Shown piece by piece: positions 1 to 8,585 of a stretch of 64,000 nt of DNA (position 1 is its first letter; every line of letters begins with the position of its first letter). Made by a program: the position numbers and the translations under genes. Source of the DNA: Burkholderia sp. Bp9143 (GTDB taxonomy: Bacteria; Pseudomonadota; Gammaproteobacteria; Burkholderiales; Burkholderiaceae). The notes under the pieces were generated by a model. That model saw nothing but the letters and a program-made list of their open reading frames with translations. It was not told where the DNA came from and ran no database searches. The stretch is from contig NZ_QTPO01000035.1 of the NCBI RefSeq assembly GCF_003853645.1, positions 32,887 to 96,886 of the forward strand. The letters are read 5' to 3'.

Positions 1-863
1 TCGACCTCGGTTTCGGCCTCGGCCCGCGCCTGAACGCCGCCGGGCGGCTCTCCGACATGTCGCTCGGCATCGAGTGCCTGATCACCGACGACATCGGCCG
101 CGCATGGGACCTCGCGCAGCAGCTCGACGTGATGAATCGCGAGCGCCGCGAGATCGAGGCCGGCATGCAGCAGCAGGCGCTCGCCGATCTCGCCGACGTC
201 GATCCGGCCGACGCGTGCACGATCACGCTGTTCAACCCCGAATGGCACCAGGGCGTGATCGGCATCGTCGCCGGGCGGCTCAAGGAGAAATTCCACCGCC
301 CGTCGTTCACGTTCGCGCACGCGGACGAAGCCGGCACGCGAGTCAAGGGTTCGGGCCGCTCGATTCCCGGCTTCCACCTGCGCGATGCGCTCGACCTCGT
401 GTCGAAGCGCGAACCCGACCTGATCGTCGCGTTCGGCGGTCACGCGATGGCGGCCGGCCTCACGCTCGATACCGACAACGTGCCGCGCTTCGCGGCCGCG
501 TTCGAGGCCGTCGCGCGCGAGTGGCTGTCCGACGACGCGCTCGCGCGCGTGATCGAGACCGACGGCGAACTCGAGGAAGCGTATTTCACGCCGCAGTTCG
601 TCGGACTGCTCGACGAAGCCGTCTGGGGTCAGGGCTTTCCGGCCCCGCTTTTCTCCGGCGAATTCGACGTCGTGTCGCAGTCGCTCGTGAAAGAAAAGCA
701 CCTGAAGCTGCAACTGGCGCGCGGCCGCCAGCGCTTCAACGCGATCTGGTTCAACCACACCGAACCGCTGCCGGCGAGCGCGCTGATCGCGTACCGCCTC
801 GTGGCCGACACGTGGAACGGCGTGACGCGCGTCCAGCTGATCGTCGAACACGCGGCCGGCTGA
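1..863 (+). CDS. recJ: RecJ single-strand DNA 5'-3' exonuclease, C-terminal part
   Basis: Only the last 286 or so codons are in the window; the reading frame is open from base 3. RecJ degrades single-stranded DNA 5' to 3' in RecF-pathway recombination and mismatch repair. The visible part begins with a run typical of RecJ (GLGPRLNAAGR), then the DHHA1 region with the GSGRS turn and the GGHAMAAG glycine/histidine motif, and ends in the C-terminal OB-like part. The N-terminal DHH phosphoesterase motifs lie upstream of the window. It runs in the same direction as prfB, 162 bases ahead of it. The recJ-prfB-lysS order is common in beta- and gammaproteobacteria, which supports the call. Confidence 0.93.
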   Translation, partial: DLGFGLGPRLNAAGRLSDMSLGIECLITDDIGRAWDLAQQLDVMNRERREIEAGMQQQALADLADVDPADACTITLFNPEWHQGVIGIVAGRLKEKFHRPSFTFAHADEAGTRVKGSGRSIPGFHLRDALDLVSKREPDLIVAFGGHAMAAGLTLDTDNVPRFAAAFEAVAREWLSDDALARVIETDGELEEAYFTPQFVGLLDEAVWGQGFPAPLFSGEFDVVSQSLVKEKHLKLQLARGRQRFNAIWFNHTEPLPASALIAYRLVADTWNGVTRVQLIVEHAAG

Positions 864-1025
864 GCGCCGACCGCGCGACCGCCCGGCCCTTGGCCGCGCG
901 CGAGCCGCATGCGCGCTGCGCCGAACGGGGCCGCGGCGCGCATGCAAGCACACTCCGCGTCACCGGGAAACCCCGCCGATCGGCTATAATTCCGCTTTTT
1001 TACGAAGCAAGAATAGCGAACGATC
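864..1025 (+). promoter_or_regulatory. recJ-prfB spacer with prfB -10 candidate
   Basis: The spacer holds a 10-bp inverted repeat (GCATGCGCGC at 907-916 against 936-945), with no T run after it. A perfect TATAAT follows at 985-990, about 36 bases before the prfB start. No good -35 hexamer lies 16-18 bases upstream, so the promoter call rests on the -10 alone. Confidence 0.4.
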
Positions 1026-2130
1026 ATGGAAGCGGAACGTCTCAACGCGATCGAAAGCTCCCTGCTCGACCTGCGCAACCGCGCGGGCGAGCTTCGGGGG
1101 TATCTTTGACTACGACGCCAAATCTGCGCGTCTGATCGAAGTCAACAAGGAACTCGAAGACCCGAACGTCTGGAACGATTCGAAGAACGCCCAGGCACTC
1201 GGCCGCGAGAAGAAGCTGCTCGAAGGCGTCGTCACGACGCTGACGGTGCTCGATAGCGACCTGCGCGATGCGCTCGACCTGTTCGAGCTGGCACGCGAGG
1301 AAGGCGACGAAGACACCCTCGTCGCATCGGAAGACGACGCGAAGCAGCTCGAAGCGCGCGTCGGCGACATCGAATTCCGCCGGATGTTCTCGAACCCGGC
1401 CGACCCGAACAACTGCTTCATCGACATCCAGGCCGGCGCCGGCGGCACCGAAGCGTGCGACTGGGCGTCGATGTTGCTGCGCCAGTACCTGCGCTACTGC
1501 GAACGCAAGGGCTTCAAGGCCGAAGTGCTCGAAGAGTCCGACGGCGATGTCGCCGGCATCAAGAACGCGACGGTCAAGGTCACGGGCGAATACGCATATG
1601 GCTTCCTGCGCACGGAAACGGGCATCCACCGCCTCGTGCGCAAGTCGCCGTTCGACTCGTCGGGCGGCCGCCACACATCGTTCTCGTCAGTGTTCGTGTA
1701 TCCGGAAATCGACGACTCGATCGAAGTCGAGGTCAATCCGGCCGACCTGCGCATCGACACGTACCGCGCCTCGGGCGCGGGCGGCCAGCACATCAACAAG
1801 ACCGACTCGGCCGTGCGGATCACGCACATGCCGACCGGCATCGTCGTGCAGTGCCAGAACGACCGCTCGCAGCACCGCAACCGAGCCGAAGCAATGGCGA
1901 TGCTGAAGTCGCGCCTGTACGAAGCCGAGATGCGCAAGCGCCAGGCCGAGCAGGACAAGCTCGAATCGAGCAAGACCGATGTGGGCTGGGGCCACCAGAT
2001 CCGTTCGTACGTGCTCGACCAGAGCCGCGTGAAGGACCTGCGCACGAACGTCGAAATGAGCAACACGCGAGCCGTCCTCGACGGCGATCTCGACGACTTC
2101 ATCAGCGCGAGCCTCAAACAGGGCGTATAA
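1026..2130 (+). CDS. prfB: Peptide chain release factor 2 (RF2), with programmed +1 frameshift
   Basis: RF2 recognises UGA and UAA stops and triggers peptide release on the ribosome. The gene is read in two frames. Codons 1-27 run from ATG at 1026 to CTT at 1104-1106 and meet an in-frame TGA at 1107-1109. Reading then slips +1 and continues from GAC at 1108 to the TAA at 2128-2130, giving 367 residues against 365 in E. coli. The stop-recognition tripeptide SPF is at residues 207-209 and the catalytic GGQ at 252-254, both two residues beyond the E. coli positions. The frameshift makes synthesis autoregulatory: scarce RF2 favours the slip. An annotation that ignores the slip would start the gene late, near 1246. 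lysS follows after 82 bases. Confidence 0.97.
1093..1110 (+). promoter_or_regulatory. prfB programmed +1 frameshift site
   Basis: An internal Shine-Dalgarno-like GGGGG sits just upstream of TAT CTT TGA C. This is the canonical RF2 slip site, including the C after the stop that makes UGA a weak terminator. The P-site tRNA moves from CUU to UUU and reading resumes at GAC. Confidence 0.95.
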
Positions 2131-2212
2131 GCGCCGCGGCGCGGCCCGTCCCGGCCGCGCCCCCTCGCCCTTCCCGTTTGCGTTGCCGCACCCACTCCGA
2201 ATTCCGACCATC

Positions 2213-3739
2213 ATGACCGAACCGACTCAAACGCAGCCCGCCGTCGCGGCGGACGAAAACCAGATCATCTCCGAACGCCGCGAGAAGCTGCGCGCCTTGC
2301 GCGAGCAAGGCATCGCCTATCCGAACGATTTCCGGCCGACGCATCACGCCGCCGATCTCCAGGCGACATTCGCCGACTCGGACAAGGCCGCGCTCGAAGC
2401 GAACCCGGTCGAGGTGTCGGTCGCCGGCCGCATGATGCTCAAGCGCGTGATGGGCAAGGCGAGCTTCGCGACGGTGCAGGACGGTTCGGGCCAGATCCAG
2501 TTCTTCGTGACGCCGAACGACGTCGGCACGGAAACCTACGACGCATTCAAGAAGTGGGATCTGGGCGACATCGTCGCCGCCCGCGGCGTGCTGTTCCGCA
2601 CCAACAAGGGCGAGCTGTCGGTCCAGTGCAAGGAACTGCGCCTGCTGTCGAAGGCGCTGCGCCCGCTGCCGGACAAGTTCCACGGCCTCGCCGACCAGGA
2701 AATGCGCTATCGCCAGCGCTACGTCGACCTGATCGTCACGCCGGAAACGCGCGACACGTTCCGCGCGCGCACCAAGACCATCGCGTCGATCCGCAATTTC
2801 ATGGACAACGCCGACTTCATGGAAGTCGAGACGCCGATGCTGCACCCGATCCCGGGCGGCGCCGCGGCCAAGCCGTTCGTCACGCATCACAACGCGCTCG
2901 ACATGCAGATGTTCCTGCGCATCGCGCCGGAGCTGTACCTGAAGCGCCTGATCGTCGGCGGTTTCGAACGCGTGTTCGAGATCAACCGCAACTTCCGGAA
3001 TGAAGGCGTGTCGCCGCGCCACAACCCGGAATTCACGATGATGGAGTTCTACGCCGCCTACACCGACTACCGCTGGCTGATGGACTTCACCGAGCAGCTG
3101 ATCCGCCAGGCGGCGATCGATGCGCTCGGCACCGCGACGATCCAGTACCAGGGTCGCGAGCTCGACCTCGCGAAGCCGTTCCACCGCCTGACGATCACGC
3201 AGGCGATCCAGAAGTACGCGCCGCAGTACACCGACGGCCAGCTGTCGGACGACGCGTTCCTGCGCTCCGAACTGAAGCGCCTCGGCGTCGACGTGTCGCA
3301 GCCGGCCTTCCTGAACGCCGGCTTCGGCGCACTGCAGCTCGCGCTGTTCGAGGAAACCGCCGAATCGCAGCTGTGGGAGCCGACCTACATCATCGACTAC
3401 CCGGTCGAAGTGTCGCCGCTCGCACGCGCCTCGGATACGGTGCCGGGCATCACCGAGCGTTTCGAGCTGTTCATGACCGGCCGCGAGATCGCGAACGGCT
3501 TCTCGGAGCTGAACGATCCGGAAGACCAGGCCGCGCGCTTCAAGAAGCAGGTCGAGCAGAAGGATGCCGGCGACGAGGAAGCCATGTTCTTCGACGCCGA
3601 CTACATCCGCGCTCTCGAACACGGGATGCCGCCGACGGGCGGCTGCGGGATCGGCATCGACCGTCTCGTGATGCTGCTGACCGATAGCCCGACGATCCGC
3701 GACGTGCTGCTGTTCCCGCACCTGCGCCGCGAAGACTGA
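2213..3739 (+). CDS. lysS: Lysyl-tRNA synthetase, class II
   Basis: Charges tRNA-Lys with lysine in the cytosol. The 508 residues match the family length (E. coli 505). An N-terminal OB-fold anticodon-binding domain (about 60-150) precedes the class II catalytic core. Motif 2 is visible as FRNEG at residues 261-265 and motif 3 as GIGIDR at 479-484. The ATG at 2213 is chosen because the in-frame codons upstream from 2183 code for non-conserved sequence. There is no strong ribosome-binding site. It lies downstream of prfB as in E. coli. No lysine riboswitch or T-box is visible in the 82-base spacer. Confidence 0.97.
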   Translation: MTEPTQTQPAVAADENQIISERREKLRALREQGIAYPNDFRPTHHAADLQATFADSDKAALEANPVEVSVAGRMMLKRVMGKASFATVQDGSGQIQFFVTPNDVGTETYDAFKKWDLGDIVAARGVLFRTNKGELSVQCKELRLLSKALRPLPDKFHGLADQEMRYRQRYVDLIVTPETRDTFRARTKTIASIRNFMDNADFMEVETPMLHPIPGGAAAKPFVTHHNALDMQMFLRIAPELYLKRLIVGGFERVFEINRNFRNEGVSPRHNPEFTMMEFYAAYTDYRWLMDFTEQLIRQAAIDALGTATIQYQGRELDLAKPFHRLTITQAIQKYAPQYTDGQLSDDAFLRSELKRLGVDVSQPAFLNAGFGALQLALFEETAESQLWEPTYIIDYPVEVSPLARASDTVPGITERFELFMTGREIANGFSELNDPEDQAARFKKQVEQKDAGDEEAMFFDADYIRALEHGMPPTGGCGIGIDRLVMLLTDSPTIRDVLLFPHLRRED

Positions 3740-4085
3740 CGGCCGTGCCCGCGTGTGCGCCGCGCCCCGCGGCGCGCACGCGCGTGCTTTGTAACCACGC
3801 GTAAATCCCGCCTGCCGGTGTCTGCCGGTTCTCGATCCCCCCCCGTTTTATCTCCTTGTCGCGACGGCCTTCTCCGGGTTTTCCCGGCAGCGACCGCCGG
3901 TTCCCCGCTGCAATTCGTTACACCTTGATACGGTGCGCCGCTCGCCCGTGGACGACACTCCTGTTGCGTCACCACGCATGACCACGGGACCAGAACGCGG
4001 CGCCGGAACGCCAAGTCTGCTCGCTCCCGAGCGTGGGATCCGGCCAGCGCCAACGTGCGAAACCGGGTCGACACCGGAGAAAAAA
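3740..4085. other. 346-base gap between lysS and the glycine-zipper gene
   Basis: Apart from the hairpin above, this gap holds an 8-bp direct repeat CTGCCGGT at 3812-3819 and 3822-3829 (10-base period), a C-rich run near 3837-3845 and, just before the next gene, a GGAG ribosome-binding site at about 4076-4079. I see no convincing -35/-10 pair and no coding sequence that looks real. The frame of the next gene is open back to 3933, but that stretch has no conserved look. Confidence 0.5.
3753..3788 (+). terminator. Hairpin after lysS, possible terminator
   Basis: A 12-bp GC stem with one G-T wobble (3753-3764 with 3768-3779) around a CCC loop lies 14 bases after the lysS stop. The T run is poor (three Ts, interrupted), so efficiency is uncertain. 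Confidence 0.4.
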
Positions 4086-4829
4086 ATGGACAACCAGAAT
4101 CAAACCACGCCGCAAAAGCAACGCCTCCACCCGCTCATCGCGACCGCGGCAGGCGCCGTCATCGTCGCCAGCCTCGCCGCCACCGCCGCGATCACGGGTA
4201 TCTTCCCGAAGGCCAGCAGCAACAACGCGCAGAACGGCCAGACCCAGGCCGCGCTGATCGCGTCGCAGCCGGCCGTCGATACGTCCGCGGCAGCCAGCGC
4301 CGCGCTCGCCGCACAAGCGCAGCAGCAGGCAGCCGAACAGGCCGCGCAGCAGAAGCTGGCGGCCGAGAAGGCGGCTGCAGCGCAAGCCGAACCGAAGCCC
4401 GCGCCGCGCCCGGCAGCCACGCACCACCGCCATACGCCGGCACCGCAACCGCCGCAATATGCGCAACAGCCGTCCGCGCCCGCGCAACCGGCCTATTGCC
4501 AGACCTGCGGCACGGTCGTCGCGATCACGCAGACGCGTACGCCGGGCCAGAGTTCGGGGATCGGCGCGGTTGGCGGCGCAGCGGCCGGCGGCCTGCTCGG
4601 CAACCAGTTCGGCCACGGCAACGGCCGCACCGCGATGACGATCATCGGCGCGCTCGGCGGCGGTCTCGCCGGCAACCAGGTCGAGAAGCAGGTGCGCGCG
4701 GAAACCGACTACGAGGTGCAGGTCCAGATGGAAAGCGGCGCGACGCGCACGTTCACGTATCACAACCCGCCGCCGTTCGGCCAGGGTCAGCGCGTGCGTG
4801 TGGAGAACGGCACGCTGGTCGGCTCGTAA
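4086..4829 (+). CDS. Glycine-zipper 2TM domain protein, membrane-anchored
   Basis: A 247-residue envelope protein of unknown exact role. The layout is clear: a short cytoplasmic start, one hydrophobic helix (about 16-39), an Ala/Gln-rich stretch likely to be helical (63-104), a Pro-rich spacer with a His cluster (103-136), a CQTC pair (Cys138, Cys141), then a glycine-zipper 2TM segment (159-199, with GGAAAGG and GNQ repeats) and a small C-terminal beta-rich tail. Relatives such as SlyB/YcfJ-type proteins sit in the outer membrane or periplasm; here the anchor is an uncleaved helix rather than a lipobox. The start at 4086 has GGAG seven bases upstream. It is monocistronic, closed by a bidirectional terminator. 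Function is inferred only at family level. Confidence 0.8.
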   Translation: MDNQNQTTPQKQRLHPLIATAAGAVIVASLAATAAITGIFPKASSNNAQNGQTQAALIASQPAVDTSAAASAALAAQAQQQAAEQAAQQKLAAEKAAAAQAEPKPAPRPAATHHRHTPAPQPPQYAQQPSAPAQPAYCQTCGTVVAITQTRTPGQSSGIGAVGGAAAGGLLGNQFGHGNGRTAMTIIGALGGGLAGNQVEKQVRAETDYEVQVQMESGATRTFTYHNPPPFGQGQRVRVENGTLVGS

Positions 4830-4896
4830 TGCGTCACGCATGACGCATCGCCGGGGCCGTTCGTCGACGGACGGCCCTCGCAGCGCGCCCGAAACG

Positions 4897-4928
4897 AAAA
4901 AGGCTCGTGAAGCATCACGAGCCTTTTC
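4897..4928. terminator. Bidirectional terminator between glycine-zipper gene and iscX
   Basis: The stem AAGGCTCGTGA / TCACGAGCCTT (4900-4910 and 4915-4925, loop AGCA) is flanked by A and T runs. It serves the + strand gene and the - strand isc operon, which converge here. Confidence 0.9.
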
Positions 4929-4968
4929 CTTTTGCGGGAGCAACACGGCGCGGGCGCCGGCGCGAACC

Positions 4969-5178
4969 TCAGTCTTCGTCGTCGAAGTCCGATTCGTCGA
5001 TCCAGTGAGCCTGGATCGCTTCGAGAATCTTCTCGCCCGAGTGAGCCGGGTCGTCGGTGAAGCCGTCCAGTTCGATGACCCATTGGCGCAGGTCGACGAA
5101 ATTGATCCGCTGCGGATCGACGTCCGGATGCTTGTCTGCCAGCGCGATGGCGATGTCGCGCGAATCGGTCCACTTCAT
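4969..5178 (-). CDS. iscX: IscX (YfhJ), iron-sulfur assembly accessory protein
   Basis: A small acidic protein of 69 residues (E. coli 66) that binds IscS and iron and modulates the rate of cluster assembly. It begins with the family signature MKWTDS and ends in a run of acidic residues (DESDFDDED). It is the last gene of the isc operon, 44 bases after fdx, in the same position as in E. coli. A GGAGAG ribosome-binding site lies just upstream of the ATG at 5178. The frame stays open further upstream into fdx, but without conserved sequence. Confidence 0.95.
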   Translation of the reverse strand: MKWTDSRDIAIALADKHPDVDPQRINFVDLRQWVIELDGFTDDPAHSGEKILEAIQAHWIDESDFDDED

Positions 5179-5222
5179 GGCCTGCTCTCCCGTGTACGTG
5201 GCGAGTCCGCCCCGCCGATCCG

Positions 5223-5564
5223 TCAGTGATTTTCCTTCGCGTGGTTGATCGAGTACTTCGGAATCTCGACCACCAGGTCCGAATCTTCCTTCACGATCGC
5301 CTGGCACGACAGGCGCGACGTCGGCTCGAGGCCCCACGCCTTGTCCAGCAGGTCGTCTTCATCCTCGTCGGACGGCTCGAGATCGTTGAAGCCCTCGCGG
5401 ATCACCACGTGGCAGGTCGTGCATGCGCACGACTTCTCGCATGCGTGCTCGATCTCGATCCCGTGGTCGAGCAGGTTGTCGCAAATACTCTTGCCGGGCG
5501 TCGCGTCGATCACTGCGCCGTCCGGGCACAGTTCGACGTGAGGCAGCACCACCAGTTGAGGCAT
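5223..5564 (-). CDS. fdx: ISC-type [2Fe-2S] ferredoxin
   Basis: Electron carrier for cluster assembly. It is 113 residues long with Cys42, Cys48, Cys51 and Cys87 as the [2Fe-2S] ligands, at exactly the E. coli Fdx positions; Cys46 is the usual non-ligand cysteine. The start at 5564 gives the standard N-terminus (MPQLVVLPH). It lies 88 bases downstream of hscA; that gap contains an 8-bp GC hairpin (5584-5604) without a T run. Confidence 0.97.
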   Translation of the reverse strand: MPQLVVLPHVELCPDGAVIDATPGKSICDNLLDHGIEIEHACEKSCACTTCHVVIREGFNDLEPSDEDEDDLLDKAWGLEPTSRLSCQAIVKEDSDLVVEIPKYSINHAKENH

Positions 5565-5652
5565 GTCCGTTCCGTCAGTCAGGGTGCGGCGGCTGGCGCC
5601 GCACGGTTCAATATCGCGCGAGCCGTCGCCGGCCCGCGCGCAGGTCGTTCGT

Positions 5653-7521
5653 TCAGATCTCGTCGAGCCGTCGGCCCGACAGTGCGCGCTTGATGCTCTT
5701 GTCCATCCGGCGCGCCGCGAATTCGTCAGTGCCGTCGGCCAGCGTCTTGGTCGCGGCTTCGATCGCGTCCGTGTCGTCGCCCTGGGCGATCGTGCGCAGC
5801 GCCGCGACGAGCGCGTCGACCTGCGTGCGTTCGGCATCGTCGAGCAATTCGCCGTCGGCCGCCAGCGCCGCCTGCGTCGCCTCGATCATCCGCTCGGCCT
5901 CGACCTGCGCTTCGCGCAGCGCGCGTGCCCGCATGTCGATCTCGGCGGTCTTGAAGCTGTCCTCGAGCATCTTCGCGATGTCGTCATCGGCGAGGCCGTA
6001 CGACGGTTTCACGACGACCGACGCCTCGACGCCCGAATGCTGCTCGCGCGCGAACACCGACAGCAGCCCGTCCGCATCGACCTGGTAGGTCACGCGGATG
6101 CGCGCCGCACCGGCCGTCATCGGCGGGATGCCGCGCAGCTCGAAGCGCGCGAGCGACCGGCAGTCGGCGACGAGCTCGCGCTCGCCCTGCACGACGTGGA
6201 TCGCCATCGCGGTCTGGCCGTCCTTGAAGGTCGTGAATTCCTGCGCGCGTGCGATCGGAATCGTCGAATTGCGCGGAATGATCTTCTCGACGAGACCACC
6301 CATCGTTTCGACGCCGAGCGACAGCGGAATCACGTCGAGCAGCAGCCAGTCGTCGCCACTACCGCGATTGCCGGCGAGCAGATCGGCCTGGATCGCCGCG
6401 CCGAGCGCGACGACCTGGTCCGGATCGAGGTTAACGAGCGGCGGCTGGCCGAAATACTTCGCGACCGCCTCGCGGATCACCGGCATGCGCGTCGCGCCGC
6501 CGACGAGCACGACGCCCTTGATGTCGGCCGGGCTCACCTGCGCATCGCGCAGGGCCTTGCGGGTCGGCGTCAGCGTACGCTGCACGAGCGGCTCGACGAG
6601 CGCGGCGAACGTGTCGTGCGAGATCGTCTGCGCGAGGTGCGCACCGCTCGACAGCGTCACGTCGAGCGACGCCTGCGGCGCGGACGACAGCGCTTCCTTC
6701 AGCACGCGCACGCGATCGAGCAGCAAGCGCACGTCCTCGGGCGCGAGCGCCTTCGCATCGATGGCGGCCTGCGCGAGCACGTGGCCGAACAGCGCGTGGT
6801 CGAAATCGTCACCGCCGAGTGCGGAATCGCCGCCCGCGGCCAGCACTTCGAACACGCCCTTCGTCAGCTTCAGGATCGACAGGTCGAACGTGCCGCCGCC
6901 GAGGTCGTACACCGCGTAGAGGCCTTCGGCCGCGTTGTCGAGACCGTAGGCGATCGCGGCCGCGGTCGGTTCGTTCAGCAGGCGCAACACGTTGAGGCCC
7001 GCGAGACGCGCGGCATCCTTCGTCGCCTGGCGCTGCGCGTCGTCGAAGTACGCGGGCACCGTAATCACCGCGCCGACCAGGTCATCGCCGAGTGTGTCTT
7101 CCGCCCGGTAACGCAGCGTCGCGAGAATCTCGGCCGACACTTCGACCGGGCTCTTCACACCGTCGATCGTGCGAATCTGCACCATGCCCGGCGCGTCGAC
7201 GAATTCGTACGGCGCGTTCGCCGCGCCTTCGACCTCGGCCTTGCCGCGGCCCATGAAGCGCTTGACCGACACGATCGTGTTGCGCGGATCGGTCGCGGCC
7301 TGCTCCTTCGCTTCGTGACCGATGCGGCGGCCGCCCTTCTCCAGATAACGGACCACCGACGGCAGCAGCGCGCGGCCAGTCTCGTCCGGCAGCACTTCGG
7401 GCACGCTGTTGCGCACGGCCGCGACGAGCGAGTTCGTCGTGCCGAGATCGATCCCGACAGCGAGTCGCCGCTGGTGCGGCGCCGGCGCCATGCCCGGTTC
7501 GGAAATTTGCAGTAAAGCCAT
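5653..7521 (-). CDS. hscA: HscA, Hsp70-type chaperone for Fe-S cluster transfer
   Basis: An ATP-driven chaperone that, with HscB, releases clusters from IscU by binding its LPPVK peptide. It is 622 residues long (E. coli 616). The phosphate-1 motif GIDLGTTNS is at residues 23-31 and the phosphate-2 motif DLGGGTFDLS at 206-215; the substrate-binding domain occupies the C-terminal third. The N-terminal extension before the first strand is as in other HscA proteins and unlike DnaK. It follows hscB after 54 bases. Confidence 0.97.
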   Translation of the reverse strand: MALLQISEPGMAPAPHQRRLAVGIDLGTTNSLVAAVRNSVPEVLPDETGRALLPSVVRYLEKGGRRIGHEAKEQAATDPRNTIVSVKRFMGRGKAEVEGAANAPYEFVDAPGMVQIRTIDGVKSPVEVSAEILATLRYRAEDTLGDDLVGAVITVPAYFDDAQRQATKDAARLAGLNVLRLLNEPTAAAIAYGLDNAAEGLYAVYDLGGGTFDLSILKLTKGVFEVLAAGGDSALGGDDFDHALFGHVLAQAAIDAKALAPEDVRLLLDRVRVLKEALSSAPQASLDVTLSSGAHLAQTISHDTFAALVEPLVQRTLTPTRKALRDAQVSPADIKGVVLVGGATRMPVIREAVAKYFGQPPLVNLDPDQVVALGAAIQADLLAGNRGSGDDWLLLDVIPLSLGVETMGGLVEKIIPRNSTIPIARAQEFTTFKDGQTAMAIHVVQGERELVADCRSLARFELRGIPPMTAGAARIRVTYQVDADGLLSVFAREQHSGVEASVVVKPSYGLADDDIAKMLEDSFKTAEIDMRARALREAQVEAERMIEATQAALAADGELLDDAERTQVDALVAALRTIAQGDDTDAIEAATKTLADGTDEFAARRMDKSIKRALSGRRLDEI

Positions 7522-7575
7522 CTTGGTTCGTTCGGGCGCTCGGCCCGTTTGCTGCGCGTGCCGCGAGGCACGCGG

Positions 7576-8103
7576 TTAAGTTTCGAGGCGCTCGATCTGC
7601 GCACTCACTTCCGACGCGACCCGTTCGATGAACATCAGCTGGCGCACGGCCTCGGCGGCGGCCTGGTCGGCCGCGCTGTCGAGCAACGTGCCGAGGCGCT
7701 CGAGGCGCACGCGCTTTTCGTCGCGCAGTTCGCCGAGCAGCTCATCGAGCGCATCGACGTTGCGGGCGGCCGCGGCATCCTCGATGCCTTCGCGCCACTC
7801 CATCTGCTGCATCAGGAACGCGGGTTCCATCGCGGTATTGTTTTCGGCACCGATGTCGACGCCGCGCAGCGACAGCAGATAAGTCGCACGCTTCAGCGGA
7901 TCGCGCAGCGTGCGGTAGGCTTCGTTCGCACGGGTCGCCCATTGCATCGCGATGCGCTTTTGCGCGTCGCCGGCCGCCGCGAAGCGGTCGGGGTGCACCT
8001 GCGTCTGAACCGTGCGATATGCGCTGTCGAGCGCCGCCTCGTCGAGCGCGAATTGCGCCGGCAGGTGAAACAGATCGAAGTGGCTGTCTTTCAGCGAAAC
8101 CAT
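7576..8103 (-). CDS. hscB: HscB, J-domain co-chaperone
   Basis: Delivers IscU to HscA and stimulates its ATPase. The start at 8103 gives 175 residues (E. coli 171), beginning just before the conserved FDLFHLP. The J-domain HPD tripeptide is at residues 37-39. The C-terminal part is the three-helix IscU-binding bundle. The frame is open upstream to 8181, but those codons lie over a terminator-like hairpin and are not conserved. It is the first gene of the distal half of the isc operon. Confidence 0.96.
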   Translation of the reverse strand: MVSLKDSHFDLFHLPAQFALDEAALDSAYRTVQTQVHPDRFAAAGDAQKRIAMQWATRANEAYRTLRDPLKRATYLLSLRGVDIGAENNTAMEPAFLMQQMEWREGIEDAAAARNVDALDELLGELRDEKRVRLERLGTLLDSAADQAAAEAVRQLMFIERVASEVSAQIERLET

Positions 8104-8146
8104 CGTCGCGTTCAATTCCGGTTCGTCGCGCGGCAAACGCCGCACA

Positions 8147-8172
8147 TTAAAAAGGCGGCCCGTGCCGCCTCT
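8147..8172 (-). terminator. Terminator-like hairpin between iscA and hscB
   Basis: On the minus strand, a 7-bp stem AGGCGGC / GCCGCCT (8153-8159 and 8164-8170, loop of four) is followed by five Ts. It has the form of an intrinsic terminator or attenuator inside the isc operon, separating iscRSUA from hscBA-fdx-iscX. Confidence 0.7.
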
Positions 8173-8197
8173 TGCCCGCATCGCGCGGAAACCCGCG

Positions 8198-8521
8198 TCA
8201 CACGCGGAACGATTCGCCGCAGCCGCACTCGTCCTTCACGTTCGGGTTGTTGAACTTGAACCCTTCGTTCAGACCTTCGCGCGCGAAGTCGAGCTCGGTG
8301 CCGTCGATGTACGCGAGGCTCTTCGGGTCGACGATGACCTTCACGCCATGGCTCTCGAACACCTGATCCTCGGGAGCCAGCTCGTCGACATACTCGAGCT
8401 TGTACGCGAGCCCGGAGCACCCGGTCGTGCGAACGCCAAGCCGCAGGCCCACACCCTTGCCGCGACGGACGAGGTATTTCTGGACGTGCTGTGCTGCTTT
8501 TTCGGTCAGTGTAATTGCCAT
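8198..8521 (-). CDS. iscA: IscA, A-type Fe-S carrier
   Basis: Carries or delivers clusters to apoproteins. It is 107 residues long, with Cys35, Cys99 and Cys101 at exactly the E. coli IscA positions, in the motifs TTGCSG and ECGCGESF. It lies 64 bases after iscU in the isc operon. Confidence 0.97.
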   Translation of the reverse strand: MAITLTEKAAQHVQKYLVRRGKGVGLRLGVRTTGCSGLAYKLEYVDELAPEDQVFESHGVKVIVDPKSLAYIDGTELDFAREGLNEGFKFNNPNVKDECGCGESFRV

Positions 8522-8585
8522 GATGTCCTTGGCGCGGCGCGCCCGTAGAGCCCGCCGCGTTCCTTCACATGCCGCTCGATGCCGC

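Noticed and set aside
5563..7515. A 650-codon + strand frame opposite hscA
   Set aside because: Antisense shadow of a certain Hsp70 gene.
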